DNA of 64,000 nt from Avrilella dinanensis (GTDB taxonomy: Bacteria > Bacteroidota > Bacteroidia > Flavobacteriales > Flavobacteriaceae), in contig NZ_NIPO01000001.1 in the NCBI RefSeq assembly GCF_002807015.1, positions 2,017,561 to 2,081,560 on the forward strand, read 5' to 3'. Shown in pieces: positions 54,985-63,586 of this stretch (position 1 is its first letter; every line of letters starts with the position of its first letter). The notes beneath the pieces are model-generated. The model was not told the origin of the DNA. It did no database searches and saw only the letters and a program-made list of their open reading frames with translations. The translations under genes were made by a program, and so were the position numbers.

Positions 54985-55602
54985 TTATTTTGTATATAAT
55001 TTTTTAATCGTTTCTATATTAACCTCTTGTGTTCCATTTTGTGAAATCAAACACATAAAAGCCTTATATTCCTGCTGAAAATACTCCACCCAACCTAAAA
55101 GCACCTTTTTTGATTTCCCCGATTTTAATAAATATTCCGAATATGCTGTCAAAAATTCAGGATTAAAAGCCTCAAATATAAAGAAACTATTTTCAGAATA
55201 CAATTTGTGCTTGATACTTATCTCTCCAATACAAATATTAGGCAGGGTATAAACAAAAACAGCGGGACTCGGATAGAAATTTTCCTTGTCCGTTATGGAT
55301 TGCTGATATTTGTAATCTGTATCCAAAGAAGAAGAACGGTTAGCCAAAACCAAAGCAATATCGTTATCCGATTCGTTCAGGCTTTGATTTTTAAGTAAAA
55401 TTTCTGCTCCCAAAAAAGCCAGTTTTGACAGATTGTCCATTTTGAAAAACTTCGGATAATCTACCCCGAAATGCTTGTAAGCCTCTTTGGAAAAAGCTGA
55501 AAAATTCTCTGAATCCGAGCCAAACAACTCTTTTCCGCCCGAAATAACTTTGTTATCCCGAATCAAAACACTTGATTCTATGTAAAATTCTTTATTCAAC
55601 AT
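54985..55602 (-). CDS. Half-length ketosynthase-like protein
   Basis: The 205-residue protein resembles the N-terminal half of ketosynthases (KLAFLGAEILLKNQ, ALVLANRSSSLDTD, FVYTLPNICIGEIS). It lacks a Cys nucleophile and the entire C-terminal His motifs. Similar short proteins are found in flexirubin clusters, annotated as 3-oxoacyl-ACP synthases. A non-catalytic partner role is likely. Confidence 0.74.
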   Translation of the reverse strand: MLNKEFYIESSVLIRDNKVISGGKELFGSDSENFSAFSKEAYKHFGVDYPKFFKMDNLSKLAFLGAEILLKNQSLNESDNDIALVLANRSSSLDTDYKYQQSITDKENFYPSPAVFVYTLPNICIGEISIKHKLYSENSFFIFEAFNPEFLTAYSEYLLKSGKSKKVLLGWVEYFQQEYKAFMCLISQNGTQEVNIETIKKLYTK

Positions 55603-56755
55603 TAATTATTTTCTCAAACAAAACCGCCGTATTACAACCTCCGAAACCTGATGCGGTTTTCAGAAAGTAGTTCATTTTCTTATTTTGAAACTCTGTAAAA
55701 ACCGTAATCGGTTTTGAAACTCCCGACTCCGAAAATCCCAAAGACGGAAGAATTTTATTCTGATATAACGCCTCAATGCTGACAACCGTTTCGAGTAATC
55801 CCGAAGCTCCGAGCGTATGGCCGTAGTTGGCTTTCAGGCTGAAAATCGGAATTTCCGACATATTCATTCGGTCAAAAGCAATAGCCTCCATTTCGTCATT
55901 ATACAAAGTTGCTGTTCCGTGAGCCGAAATAAAGTCAACCTGTTCGGGTAAAATTCCCGCTTCCTTAAAAGCACTCTGCATACTTCTGAAAAGCCCCTCT
56001 CCCGTTCTCGAAGGACCTGAAATATGATTCGCATCGTTTATTGAACCTTCTCCCAAAATCTTAACTGCATTTGCACTTTTTTGTTTTGACAAATAAACTG
56101 CTGCAACCGCCTCTCCGAGATTGATTCCTTTTCGGTCTTTATCGTAAGGTCTGCAAAGTTCATCACTCATTGCCTGAAACGAATTGAATCCCGAAATCAC
56201 AAACTCCGAAATTTCATCTCCTGCCACGACAAAAGCCTCTTTATAATCCGAAAACTGCAACATTCGTTTGGCGACCGACAAAGCCAAAACTCCCGAAACA
56301 CAAGCATTGGAAACCACAACAGGCTCGGTTGTAAACCCAAAAAAACGGGCTGTTTTTTGAGCTAACTTCCCCAAATTAGCTTCGGAAAATTCTGATTCTT
56401 GATTTTCTAAAAGCCTTATATTTCCTTTGGTTGTCGATAAAACCAAAACAGATTTTTCGGTTATTTTTTTTCCTTTTACAATCGGATACAAAACCAAAAT
56501 CAATAGCTTTTCCAATCGGGTAAAATTACTATCTGAAGAAATTTCGGAAAATCTTCGGTTGAGTTCTTCATCAAAAATTTCTCCCAAAAGAACCTTCGGA
56601 AACATCGGATATTTATCCGAAACAGAAATTCCCGATTTTCCATTCAGTACAGAATCAATATTCGACTGCACATCAAACCCTAAAGGAGTAATGCAGTTTG
56701 TTTCGGAAATGTATATCGATTTATCTATCAAAATATTTCCATTTTTTGTTTCCAC
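55592..56755 (-). CDS. FabF-type beta-ketoacyl-ACP synthase, second copy
   Basis: The 387-residue protein has Cys152 in SNACVSGV, His279 in SAHGTATLYND and His313 in NYGHTLGASG, so the active site is complete. It is distantly related to the enzyme at 53432. The N-terminus (YISETNCITPLGF) matches the family start. It overlaps the half ketosynthase gene by 11 bases and the thioesterase gene by 28. Confidence 0.9.
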   Translation of the reverse strand: METKNGNILIDKSIYISETNCITPLGFDVQSNIDSVLNGKSGISVSDKYPMFPKVLLGEIFDEELNRRFSEISSDSNFTRLEKLLILVLYPIVKGKKITEKSVLVLSTTKGNIRLLENQESEFSEANLGKLAQKTARFFGFTTEPVVVSNACVSGVLALSVAKRMLQFSDYKEAFVVAGDEISEFVISGFNSFQAMSDELCRPYDKDRKGINLGEAVAAVYLSKQKSANAVKILGEGSINDANHISGPSRTGEGLFRSMQSAFKEAGILPEQVDFISAHGTATLYNDEMEAIAFDRMNMSEIPIFSLKANYGHTLGASGLLETVVSIEALYQNKILPSLGFSESGVSKPITVFTEFQNKKMNYFLKTASGFGGCNTAVLFEKIINVE

Positions 56756-57174
56756 TTTTCATAAAATTCGGGATTGTTAAGCGACAAAACTCCGTCTTTA
56801 TCCACAAAAACCTGAACGGTTTGTCCCGTACAGACCAATTCGTTATTTTCGTTAAAAATCTTATACGTAAAAATCATTTTGGCAGCCAAAGTCGGGATAA
56901 GCGTTGTTTCGATAACAGCATATTCCCCGTATTTCAGCGAAATTTTATGCTCACATTCCGATTTTACGATAGGCACGACATAACCCTCCTTTTCAATATC
57001 CAAATACGTCAGATTATGCTCACGTCCGAAAGCCTCACGTCCCTCCTCAAAATAAACGAGATAATTTCCGTGCCATACGATTCCGAGCGGGTCGGTTTCG
57101 TTAAAACGGATTCTGAATTTATAGGCAGAAGTAATCGTTTTTTGTTCTTCAGACCGTTCTTTTCTTTTTGTCAT
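56728..57174 (-). CDS. 4HBT-type acyl-CoA/ACP thioesterase
   Basis: The 148-residue hotdog protein has ETDPLGIVWHGNYLVYFEEG, the catalytic-type Asp of the 4-hydroxybenzoyl-CoA thioesterase family. It could release an acyl product in the pathway. It overlaps the ABC permease gene by 26 bases and the ketosynthase gene by 28, showing tight translational coupling. Confidence 0.85.
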   Translation of the reverse strand: MTKRKERSEEQKTITSAYKFRIRFNETDPLGIVWHGNYLVYFEEGREAFGREHNLTYLDIEKEGYVVPIVKSECEHKISLKYGEYAVIETTLIPTLAAKMIFTYKIFNENNELVCTGQTVQVFVDKDGVLSLNNPEFYEKWKQKMEIF

Positions 57175-58405
57175 AAATAATCGAAATGGTTAATGTCGCT
57201 ACAAAGAACAAAAATAGTAAAATTATATCGGGAAGAATGTCTGAAAGACCTCCTTGTCTTAAAAGTATGTCATAAAAAGCGTTCAGTCCCCAATTCATCG
57301 GAGAAATTTTAGCAAATCCCTGCATTATATCGGGCATTGCAAAAACAGGCACCCAAACCCCTCCGAGCGCAGCCAAAATGATAACCGAAGTAGCTCCGAA
57401 AGGTGCGGATTGCTCTTGTGTTTCCGCATAAGTTCCGAGCAAAACCCCAAAGCCTATGGCAGCCAAACCGCAGAACAAAGCGACAATCGTAAGCAAACCC
57501 AAATTCGTCCATTCCAAAGCAATCAAACCGAAATACGGAAAGACAAACTTCCCGATAAATAGCATTACATAAAACTGCAACAGACAAATAATCAGATAGG
57601 TTATGATTTTTCCTCCCAAAAATACCAAATGCGAAACAGGACTTGTAAGCAAACGTATGTAAGTTCCCTGATTTTTTTCCTTAACCATATTGACGGAAAG
57701 CGGAACAACGATAAAAAACATAGCAAACAACGTCCACGCAGCAATATTGTGCTGAACAGAGTTTGGTTTTGGCTCTTCGCTATTTGCTGTTGGTAAAATT
57801 TCCTCAAAAACAATCAGACTTTCCTGCTCAAAAAACGAATTTTCTTCGGATAACTGCTCCTGAAAAGCCCTGTAAATAGACTGATTCTCAATTTGAGTTA
57901 CGATTTTATCAATAGCATTCTGAACTCCCGATTTGAAAGACAAATGCGTAGCAGGGTCAAAATACAATTTGATTTCTTTGGCCGAAAAGTGGTTTTCTTC
58001 GGTATCGGAATCATCTCCCAGACCAAAAGCACTGATAGCTTTATCCACGTTGTGATTGACCTTGTTTTGTAAATCACTGCTCAAATTTTCGGGAATGACG
58101 ATTCCCATTTGGTATTTTCCTTTAAAAACAAGGTGTTGAAGTTCCTGTTCACTAACGGAAACCAATACAAAAGATTCACTTTTTGATAAATTATCAATAA
58201 TGGTTTTTGAAATTTCGCCTTTATCGTTATCCACAAAAGCAATTTCTATTCGGGTCGAAACCGCTTTGAACGAGCTGTCCTGAATAAGCGTAACGGTAAT
58301 AACCAAAACCAAAGGCATCACAAACAAAATGACCAAACCTCCCCAATCCCTCGACAGGAGCAACATTTCTTTTTTGACCGACTGCCACAATTTATACCTC
58401 ATCAC
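57149..58405 (-). CDS. ABC-2 type permease
   Basis: The 418-residue protein has one N-terminal helix, a large extracytoplasmic domain (about 45-220) and five or so helices in the C-terminal half, as in ABC-2 exporters of the YhgE/YhhJ type. With the adjacent ATPase it may export the pigment or a lipid. Overlap with the ATPase gene is 14 bases. Confidence 0.88.
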   Translation of the reverse strand: MMRYKLWQSVKKEMLLLSRDWGGLVILFVMPLVLVITVTLIQDSSFKAVSTRIEIAFVDNDKGEISKTIIDNLSKSESFVLVSVSEQELQHLVFKGKYQMGIVIPENLSSDLQNKVNHNVDKAISAFGLGDDSDTEENHFSAKEIKLYFDPATHLSFKSGVQNAIDKIVTQIENQSIYRAFQEQLSEENSFFEQESLIVFEEILPTANSEEPKPNSVQHNIAAWTLFAMFFIVVPLSVNMVKEKNQGTYIRLLTSPVSHLVFLGGKIITYLIICLLQFYVMLFIGKFVFPYFGLIALEWTNLGLLTIVALFCGLAAIGFGVLLGTYAETQEQSAPFGATSVIILAALGGVWVPVFAMPDIMQGFAKISPMNWGLNAFYDILLRQGGLSDILPDIILLFLFFVATLTISIIYDKKKRTV

Positions 58406-59150
58406 GAAGCTGTTTTCCTGTTAAACTTATAAATACATCTTCGAGATTTGACGTATTTTCGGTATTTTGAATCAGGCTTTTCGGCGTATCGCAAGCGAAC
58501 AATTTTCCCCTGTCAATAATGGCAATTTTCGTACAGAAATGCTCTGCCTCCGACAAATGGTGCGAAGTATAAATAATGGTCGTACCTGACCTGTTTAATT
58601 CTTGCAAATATTCGATAATCACGTTTTTAGATTGCACATCTACCCCAACAGTCGGCTCGTCCAGAAACAAAATCTTCGGATTGTGCAGAACTCCTGCTAT
58701 CAGATTGATTCTTCGTTTCATTCCTCCCGAAAAAGTTCCGATTTTTTTGTCTGCAAATTCCAAAAGTCCCAATCTTTCCAATGCCTGATTGGTTTTTTGG
58801 TGTAAATCTCTGCCTTTCAGTCCGTACATACCCGCAAAATACGCAATATTCTCTCGGGCTGTAAGTGTGGGATACAAAGCATATTCCTGCGGAACAACTC
58901 CGATATTCTGATGAATTTCGGTTTTGTGATTGGAATAGGATTTATCAAGAATCGAAATCTTTCCGGAAGTAGGTTTCAAAAGTCCGCACATCATCGAAAG
59001 CAACGTGGTTTTTCCTGCTCCGTTCGGACCCAAAAGCCCGAAAATCTCTTTTTGAGCAATAGCCAAAGAAACTCCCTTAACCACAAAAGTTTCGGTGTTT
59101 TTGTATTGTTTGTAGAGGTTATTAATTTCTATGGCTATATTATTTTTCAT
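58392..59150 (-). CDS. ABC exporter ATPase
   Basis: The 252-residue protein has Walker A GPNGAGKTT (about 39-47), Q-loop GVVPQEYALYPTLTARENIA, signature FSGGMKRR and Walker B ILFLDEPTVGVD. It powers the permease encoded downstream. The pair is of the drug/lipid exporter type found in aryl-polyene pathways. Confidence 0.93.
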   Translation of the reverse strand: MKNNIAIEINNLYKQYKNTETFVVKGVSLAIAQKEIFGLLGPNGAGKTTLLSMMCGLLKPTSGKISILDKSYSNHKTEIHQNIGVVPQEYALYPTLTARENIAYFAGMYGLKGRDLHQKTNQALERLGLLEFADKKIGTFSGGMKRRINLIAGVLHNPKILFLDEPTVGVDVQSKNVIIEYLQELNRSGTTIIYTSHHLSEAEHFCTKIAIIDRGKLFACDTPKSLIQNTENTSNLEDVFISLTGKQLRDEV

Positions 59151-59153
59151 GGA

Positions 59154-60149
59154 TTAAACCGCTTTTTTCAGCTTTTTAAAAAATGCTTCTTCTCTGTCGG
59201 CAATTTCAAGCATATTTTTTGACAGCATAACATAAACGTCCTCCTGATTGCTCCGTTTTTTGTAAACCCTTGCAAGCTGCACAGCCAAATCTCTCCACAT
59301 ATCACCAATTTCGGTCATTTCTTTGGAGAGTTCACGCAATTTTTCATTCTTCAGAATATCAGCTGATTCTTGTAAAAAAGCGGCATAAATAAAGCGAAAA
59401 CCTCCACCACCCGTTCCGATTTCTTCCTGCATTCGGATAAGCTGTCCGAGATAATGATTGGTTTTGGCAACTCCGAGTTTTTTATGCCATTTTACAATAT
59501 TTTTAGCTACTGTCCGAATGGCTTTTACTCCCGCAATCGGAACGGGTGCCAACATATCGTTACAATTCTTTTTGACTGCTTTTCGGATTGCTTTTTCCCA
59601 GTTTATCACTGCCGGAAGATAAACAGGATAATACAAATGCCCCTTCGGAGCTAAAGCTCCTTTGGCAAAACGTACTTTTTCCAGCTCCTGATGTGTAAGC
59701 GTCGTAGTTTCCTGCATAACAGGGTCGCTAATCAGGTAATCGGTATCGGTTTTTCCGTACACAACCAAATTATGTGCATTGAAATGAAAACGATATTCAT
59801 CAGGAAAATAAGTCAGTCCATAAACACCTACCTGCAATCCTGTGGGAATGCCGTTTTTTAGATTTTGGTCAAGCACCTGTTGTGCTTTTTCGGGACTATT
59901 GAATTTCTGTCGTTTGATTTTGATTCCCAATAGTTTTGCCATTCGCTTAAAAATCCAGCCAGGCATCGGTCTGTAACTGAAAGCAGGCGAAAAATTAACT
60001 TTGATAAAAGGCAGATATACAAAAAACAAACCCGAACCCAAACCAAAAACCATAGGTTCACTGATTTCGATTCCCTGATGTTTTAGCAAATTGGACGCTA
60101 CGCCATTCTCGCAATGAGCCGATTGGTTATGTTTAAATTCTACCTGCAT
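59154..60149 (-). CDS. BtrH-like protein with DUF4872
   Basis: The 331-residue protein opens with HNQSAHCENGVASNLLKHQG, the Cys-containing start of the BtrH N-terminal domain, known from acyl transfer from ACP in butirosin formation. A C-terminal helical DUF4872-like part follows. His145 and Asp157 in HNLVVYG and ISDPVMQ may complete a papain-like active site. It may transfer an acyl group to or from the ACP of the cluster. Confidence 0.82.
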   Translation of the reverse strand: MQVEFKHNQSAHCENGVASNLLKHQGIEISEPMVFGLGSGLFFVYLPFIKVNFSPAFSYRPMPGWIFKRMAKLLGIKIKRQKFNSPEKAQQVLDQNLKNGIPTGLQVGVYGLTYFPDEYRFHFNAHNLVVYGKTDTDYLISDPVMQETTTLTHQELEKVRFAKGALAPKGHLYYPVYLPAVINWEKAIRKAVKKNCNDMLAPVPIAGVKAIRTVAKNIVKWHKKLGVAKTNHYLGQLIRMQEEIGTGGGGFRFIYAAFLQESADILKNEKLRELSKEMTEIGDMWRDLAVQLARVYKKRSNQEDVYVMLSKNMLEIADREEAFFKKLKKAV

Positions 60150-60550
60150 TATCCTTTAAAACTCTTTAATTCTTCTGTCGAAATTTCAAAAACAACAGCA
60201 TATTTTTTTAAAATTTTATCGCTTAATGTAACAAAAACTTTCGGTTTGCAATGTCTTTTTACCCGCCATTTCCACATCGAAACGTAACTTGCCAAAATCG
60301 ACAAATCCATTTTATTTTTTTCCATAAAATAGACAATCGGACTCGCCTGACCGTTAGCAACCATTTGCCGGGCATTTTCAATTCTCTGCTGAATGAGCTG
60401 TATAGAGCCGTCCAATGCGACCGATTTCGGCTCCCAACCTGAACTCAATGCCGTTGTGTAATTTCCGTTTTCGTCAACTGCATAGCACAATTCTTTGAGG
60501 TCTTTTTTGGACAAACTGCTGTCGTCTTGTGGTATTTGGTCTGTTTTCAT
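60149..60550 (-). CDS. Conserved-looking protein of unknown function in the pigment cluster
   Basis: The 133-residue product is soluble, with GNYTTALSSGWEPKS, VALDGSIQLIQQRIENARQM and WKWRVKRHCKPKVF. The last part resembles a small helix-turn-helix-like segment but no family is certain. It shares a base with the BtrH-like gene start (TGATG-type overlap at 60149) and is four bases from the hotdog gene, so it is expressed with both. Confidence 0.68.
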   Translation of the reverse strand: MKTDQIPQDDSSLSKKDLKELCYAVDENGNYTTALSSGWEPKSVALDGSIQLIQQRIENARQMVANGQASPIVYFMEKNKMDLSILASYVSMWKWRVKRHCKPKVFVTLSDKILKKYAVVFEISTEELKSFKG

Positions 60551-60554
60551 TTTC

Positions 60555-60998
60555 TTATTGCTCTCTGATAAACAAATTCATTTCTGTCTCCAAAAGTATT
60601 TTTTCTTCCGCAAAGATAGTACACTGTATCAAACACAAGGTATAATCTTCGGTATCCATTTTTGAAATAAGCCTTGCTTTGGAAACCAGTGTTTGGTTTA
60701 CCAAAGGTAATGCCTTTATGGATAGCTTCTTAATCCCTCCGATAAAACCAACTAACTTCACTGCTGTTTTTTCTTCCGAAAAATAAGTTTGAGCTACTAT
60801 GGCGGAACAGGTTTGAGCCGAATTTTCAATCAATCCTGATTCAGAAAAATAACCGTTATCTACAAAAATACAATCTTTAGAAATCAAAAAAGTCGTTTCA
60901 ACACTTTCATCATCGATATACGTAATCAAATCTACCATCAGCATAGGCTCTCTGTGGGGCAGGAAATTCCGGATTTCTATGGGTAATGTTCTCGTCAT
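60555..60998 (-). CDS. Hotdog-fold dehydratase-like protein (ApeP type)
   Basis: The 147-residue protein has LPHREPMLMVDLITY and GLIENSAQTCSAIVA, matching the beta-hydroxyacyl-ACP dehydratase-like ApeP family in aryl-polyene clusters. The Glu in the central helix (E of GLIENSAQ) may act as base. It is two bases from the next hotdog gene. Confidence 0.82.
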   Translation of the reverse strand: MTRTLPIEIRNFLPHREPMLMVDLITYIDDESVETTFLISKDCIFVDNGYFSESGLIENSAQTCSAIVAQTYFSEEKTAVKLVGFIGGIKKLSIKALPLVNQTLVSKARLISKMDTEDYTLCLIQCTIFAEEKILLETEMNLFIREQ

Positions 60999-61000
60999 TT

Positions 61001-61435
61001 TTATTTTGCCAAAACGGTTTTCATTTGGGCTTTGGCGATTACTTCTCCGTCAATTTCTGACGTTATATCCACCAAAGTAACTCCCATAAATTCCTGCAAG
61101 ATTTCAGCCGAAGTTTCTACTTTCTGTCCGATTTCGGGAAGTCTTATAATTTCAACCGATTTAATAGAACCAATATAGCCTGTCGGTGCTTGTTTTTGCT
61201 GAATATGATACTGAAAACCTGTATATAAAGCAACGGTTTGAGCCATATGTTCAATCAGTCCAGAAGCAGTAAAAACCTCAGAATCAGCAAGAATATTGGT
61301 TTCGTTTATCGTAAGGGAAGCTGTTATTTTTTCGTCTGAATAAACAATCAAACTATCGACCATTACAAACGGATATTTTTGAGGGATAAGTCCCTGTACA
61401 AATGTTGCGTCAGTTATCGGAAACGTATAATTCAT
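61001..61435 (-). CDS. Hotdog-fold dehydratase-like protein, second copy
   Basis: The 144-residue protein has PQKYPFVMVDSLIVYSD and GLIEHMAQTVALYTG, with His in place of Asn in the central helix pattern, so it pairs with the previous gene as a probable heteromeric dehydratase. I chose ATG 61435, which overlaps the stop of the darB-like gene as TGATG, over a longer frame from 61603 that runs inside that gene. Confidence 0.85.
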   Translation of the reverse strand: MNYTFPITDATFVQGLIPQKYPFVMVDSLIVYSDEKITASLTINETNILADSEVFTASGLIEHMAQTVALYTGFQYHIQQKQAPTGYIGSIKSVEIIRLPEIGQKVETSAEILQEFMGVTLVDITSEIDGEVIAKAQMKTVLAK

Positions 61436-62568
61436 CAGACTACGGTTAAATAAGCATAAGCATACGAAAATCGTCCGCTTTCGGGAACAGACAGCAATAT
61501 GATATCCCCTTTTTTGAGCCTGCCGGAATTCATCAATTCTTCGAGCATTAAATAAATGGAAGCCGAGCCGACATTTCCGACATACGGCAAATTCATAAAC
61601 CATTTTTCTTTCGGTACTCCGATTCCGTATTCGTATAGTTTGTCGTGTAGTTTATCCACAAAATAACCCGAAGAAACGTGAGGCAAAAAATAAGTTATAT
61701 CTTCTGTCGTAATATTGTGTTTTTTCAATGCTTCACGCATACTCAAAGCTCCTTTTTCAAGGATATTTTCGTCCAAAACTTTTACGTCCTGCTTAATCGA
61801 AAAAACCGATTGCTCCAACCATTCTTCAGTTTTGTAATCGTTCCAAGGCTTTATGCTTCCGTCTTTCTGTTTATCGCCTCCTGCATACATACAGGTTTCA
61901 AGCTCGTAGGCATACGAATAGAAATCTATCCATTCGATTTTCAGCGATGTTTTCCCGACAGGTTTGTTCTGCAGTAAAAAAGCTCCTGCTCCGTCCGAAA
62001 GCATCCAACGTAAAAAATCTTTTTTAAAGGCAATAACAGGCTGTTCTTCAAGACTTTTCAGATTTTCGGCTTCATGTTCAAAACGGTCTGCAAGCAGCCA
62101 GGTCGAAACTTTTTCTGACCCTGTACAAACTGCATTTTCGGAATTTCCGGATTTTACAGAAAGATACCCATATTTAAGAGCATTCATTCCGGCACAACAA
62201 ACACCAGAAGACGAATTCAGCTCCAGCGAATGATTTTTCAATAATCCGTGAACCATAGCCGAATGCGAAGGTAAAAGCTGGTCGGGTGTCGATGTTCCGC
62301 AAGACAAAACCTGAATGTCTTTCAATGAAAAATTTTCATTCTGCAAATTCTCTACGGCAGATCGGGTAAGTTCTGCATTGGAATGGGTCGAGTTGCCATT
62401 TTCGTCCAAAGCATAATACCTCGTAATAATTTTATTATTGCGTAAAATTATATTTTTTGCCTTGGATTTTTTTCCATTTATTAAGCCTAATTTTGTTTCT
62501 ATTTCATCATTTGAAACAGGTTCATTTGGCAGGAATTTAGACGCTCCGGTTATATATACATCAAACAT
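61435..62568 (-). CDS. darB: DarB-like ketosynthase III
   Basis: The 377-residue protein is KASIII-like: Cys125 in SGVCCAGMNAL, the motif GAFLLQ and the C-terminal VGSASIYLMLEELMNSG with conserved Asn in LPYVGN. DarB joins two beta-keto acids to a cyclohexanedione in dialkylresorcinol formation, the lipid part of flexirubins. The darA-like gene lies nine bases upstream. Confidence 0.9.
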   Translation of the reverse strand: MFDVYITGASKFLPNEPVSNDEIETKLGLINGKKSKAKNIILRNNKIITRYYALDENGNSTHSNAELTRSAVENLQNENFSLKDIQVLSCGTSTPDQLLPSHSAMVHGLLKNHSLELNSSSGVCCAGMNALKYGYLSVKSGNSENAVCTGSEKVSTWLLADRFEHEAENLKSLEEQPVIAFKKDFLRWMLSDGAGAFLLQNKPVGKTSLKIEWIDFYSYAYELETCMYAGGDKQKDGSIKPWNDYKTEEWLEQSVFSIKQDVKVLDENILEKGALSMREALKKHNITTEDITYFLPHVSSGYFVDKLHDKLYEYGIGVPKEKWFMNLPYVGNVGSASIYLMLEELMNSGRLKKGDIILLSVPESGRFSYAYAYLTVV

Positions 62569-62576
62569 AAATATCT

Positions 62577-63482
62577 CTAAACACCTTTGAAATAGGTGAT
62601 TTCTTTTTTAATTTTTTGATATCTGAAAGGATATGTCAGCCAATAGATTAGGTTCACTATCGGAGACAAAATCCAGATTGCGACGACAAGATAGTAATAA
62701 AATCCTTTTAGCCATCTCTTTCTCGTATTTCCTTTTTTGTTTTTTATCAGCCCCGCCCATTTGGCAAACATTTTATTGGCTGTTTTGTCAATCTGAATCA
62801 AAAAATGACGGATTTCAACTGCTCCTTTATCCAGCAAATCGGTTTGGAGGTTGTCGTAAGAACCTTCTTTGAGATGCTTTAAAATCACTTCGCCAAATTT
62901 TGACGATTTATCAATTTCGTGTTGAGCAATTCCCGGTGTGGGGAAAATTCCGAATTTGCGTTTCTCTCCGGTAAACATCCATTTTACGATTGTGTAGGCA
63001 CTTATCAGATTCGGATTTCGGTCTGCCAAAGCAATGTTCCCAACTAATTTTGTATTGAAGTTTCCGAACAGTTTTTTCACTTTTTCCTGTGCCATTGCCC
63101 ACATATTCCGGCTTCCGATAATGGTAATTACCGGAGTATCTGCAAATATTTTACCAGCATATTCGCTTTGCAAAAACGAATTGGCAGGAATTGACGGACT
63201 CAAATACCAAGGCTGGTACGCAAAAAGTATCAAATCGTATTTTTTGGAAAGAACTTCGTTGGAAATGGGTTTTATTTTGTGAGGAACTTGCAAAAATGTA
63301 TCCGGAAATGCTCCGAAAAACGTTTCGTTTGTCCACGGAAAAGGAAAGTCGTTTTCCATTTCGATATTCAGAACATCAACCTGAATCTGATTATCCTCCA
63401 CTAATGGCTTGACAACCTGCTCCGCTATCTCTTTTAGCTGACCCGATTGAGAATAATATATGACCAAAACATTTTTTTCCAT
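62577..63482 (-). CDS. darA: DarA-like aromatase (flavodoxin-fold)
   Basis: The 301-residue protein opens with LVIYYSQSGQLKEIAEQVV, a flavodoxin-type FMN phosphate loop, and has WYLSPSIPANSFLQSEYAGKI and GSRNMWAMAQEKVK. DarA aromatises the DarB product to a dialkylresorcinol. A hydrophobic C-terminal segment (about 265-290) suggests a membrane anchor. It is the first gene after a promoter-like box at 63510. Confidence 0.88.
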   Translation of the reverse strand: MEKNVLVIYYSQSGQLKEIAEQVVKPLVEDNQIQVDVLNIEMENDFPFPWTNETFFGAFPDTFLQVPHKIKPISNEVLSKKYDLILFAYQPWYLSPSIPANSFLQSEYAGKIFADTPVITIIGSRNMWAMAQEKVKKLFGNFNTKLVGNIALADRNPNLISAYTIVKWMFTGEKRKFGIFPTPGIAQHEIDKSSKFGEVILKHLKEGSYDNLQTDLLDKGAVEIRHFLIQIDKTANKMFAKWAGLIKNKKGNTRKRWLKGFYYYLVVAIWILSPIVNLIYWLTYPFRYQKIKKEITYFKGV

Positions 63483-63509
63483 TTCGTGCTTTTCAGAAAG
63501 TCAAAGGAG

Positions 63510-63540
63510 CAAATTTAATGTATTTTAGCTACTGATTAAA
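63510..63540 (-). promoter_or_regulatory. Candidate promoter for the darA-darB run
   Basis: On the minus strand TAAATTTG (63510-63517) fits TAnnTTTG, with TTTA (63537-63540) 19 bases upstream in the -33 place. The darA-like start is 27 bases downstream. The AAAGGATT/AATCCTTT pair at 63538-63570 may end the upstream gene. Confidence 0.5.
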
Positions 63541-63586
63541 GGATTCTACGGTTTTTTGAAAAATCCTTTTAATCTGTGGCAGAAAA

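Noticed and set aside
61436..61603. Upstream extension of the second dehydratase-like gene
   Set aside because: It lies inside the darB-like gene in another frame; the ATG at 61435 on the darB stop codon gives the family's normal length.
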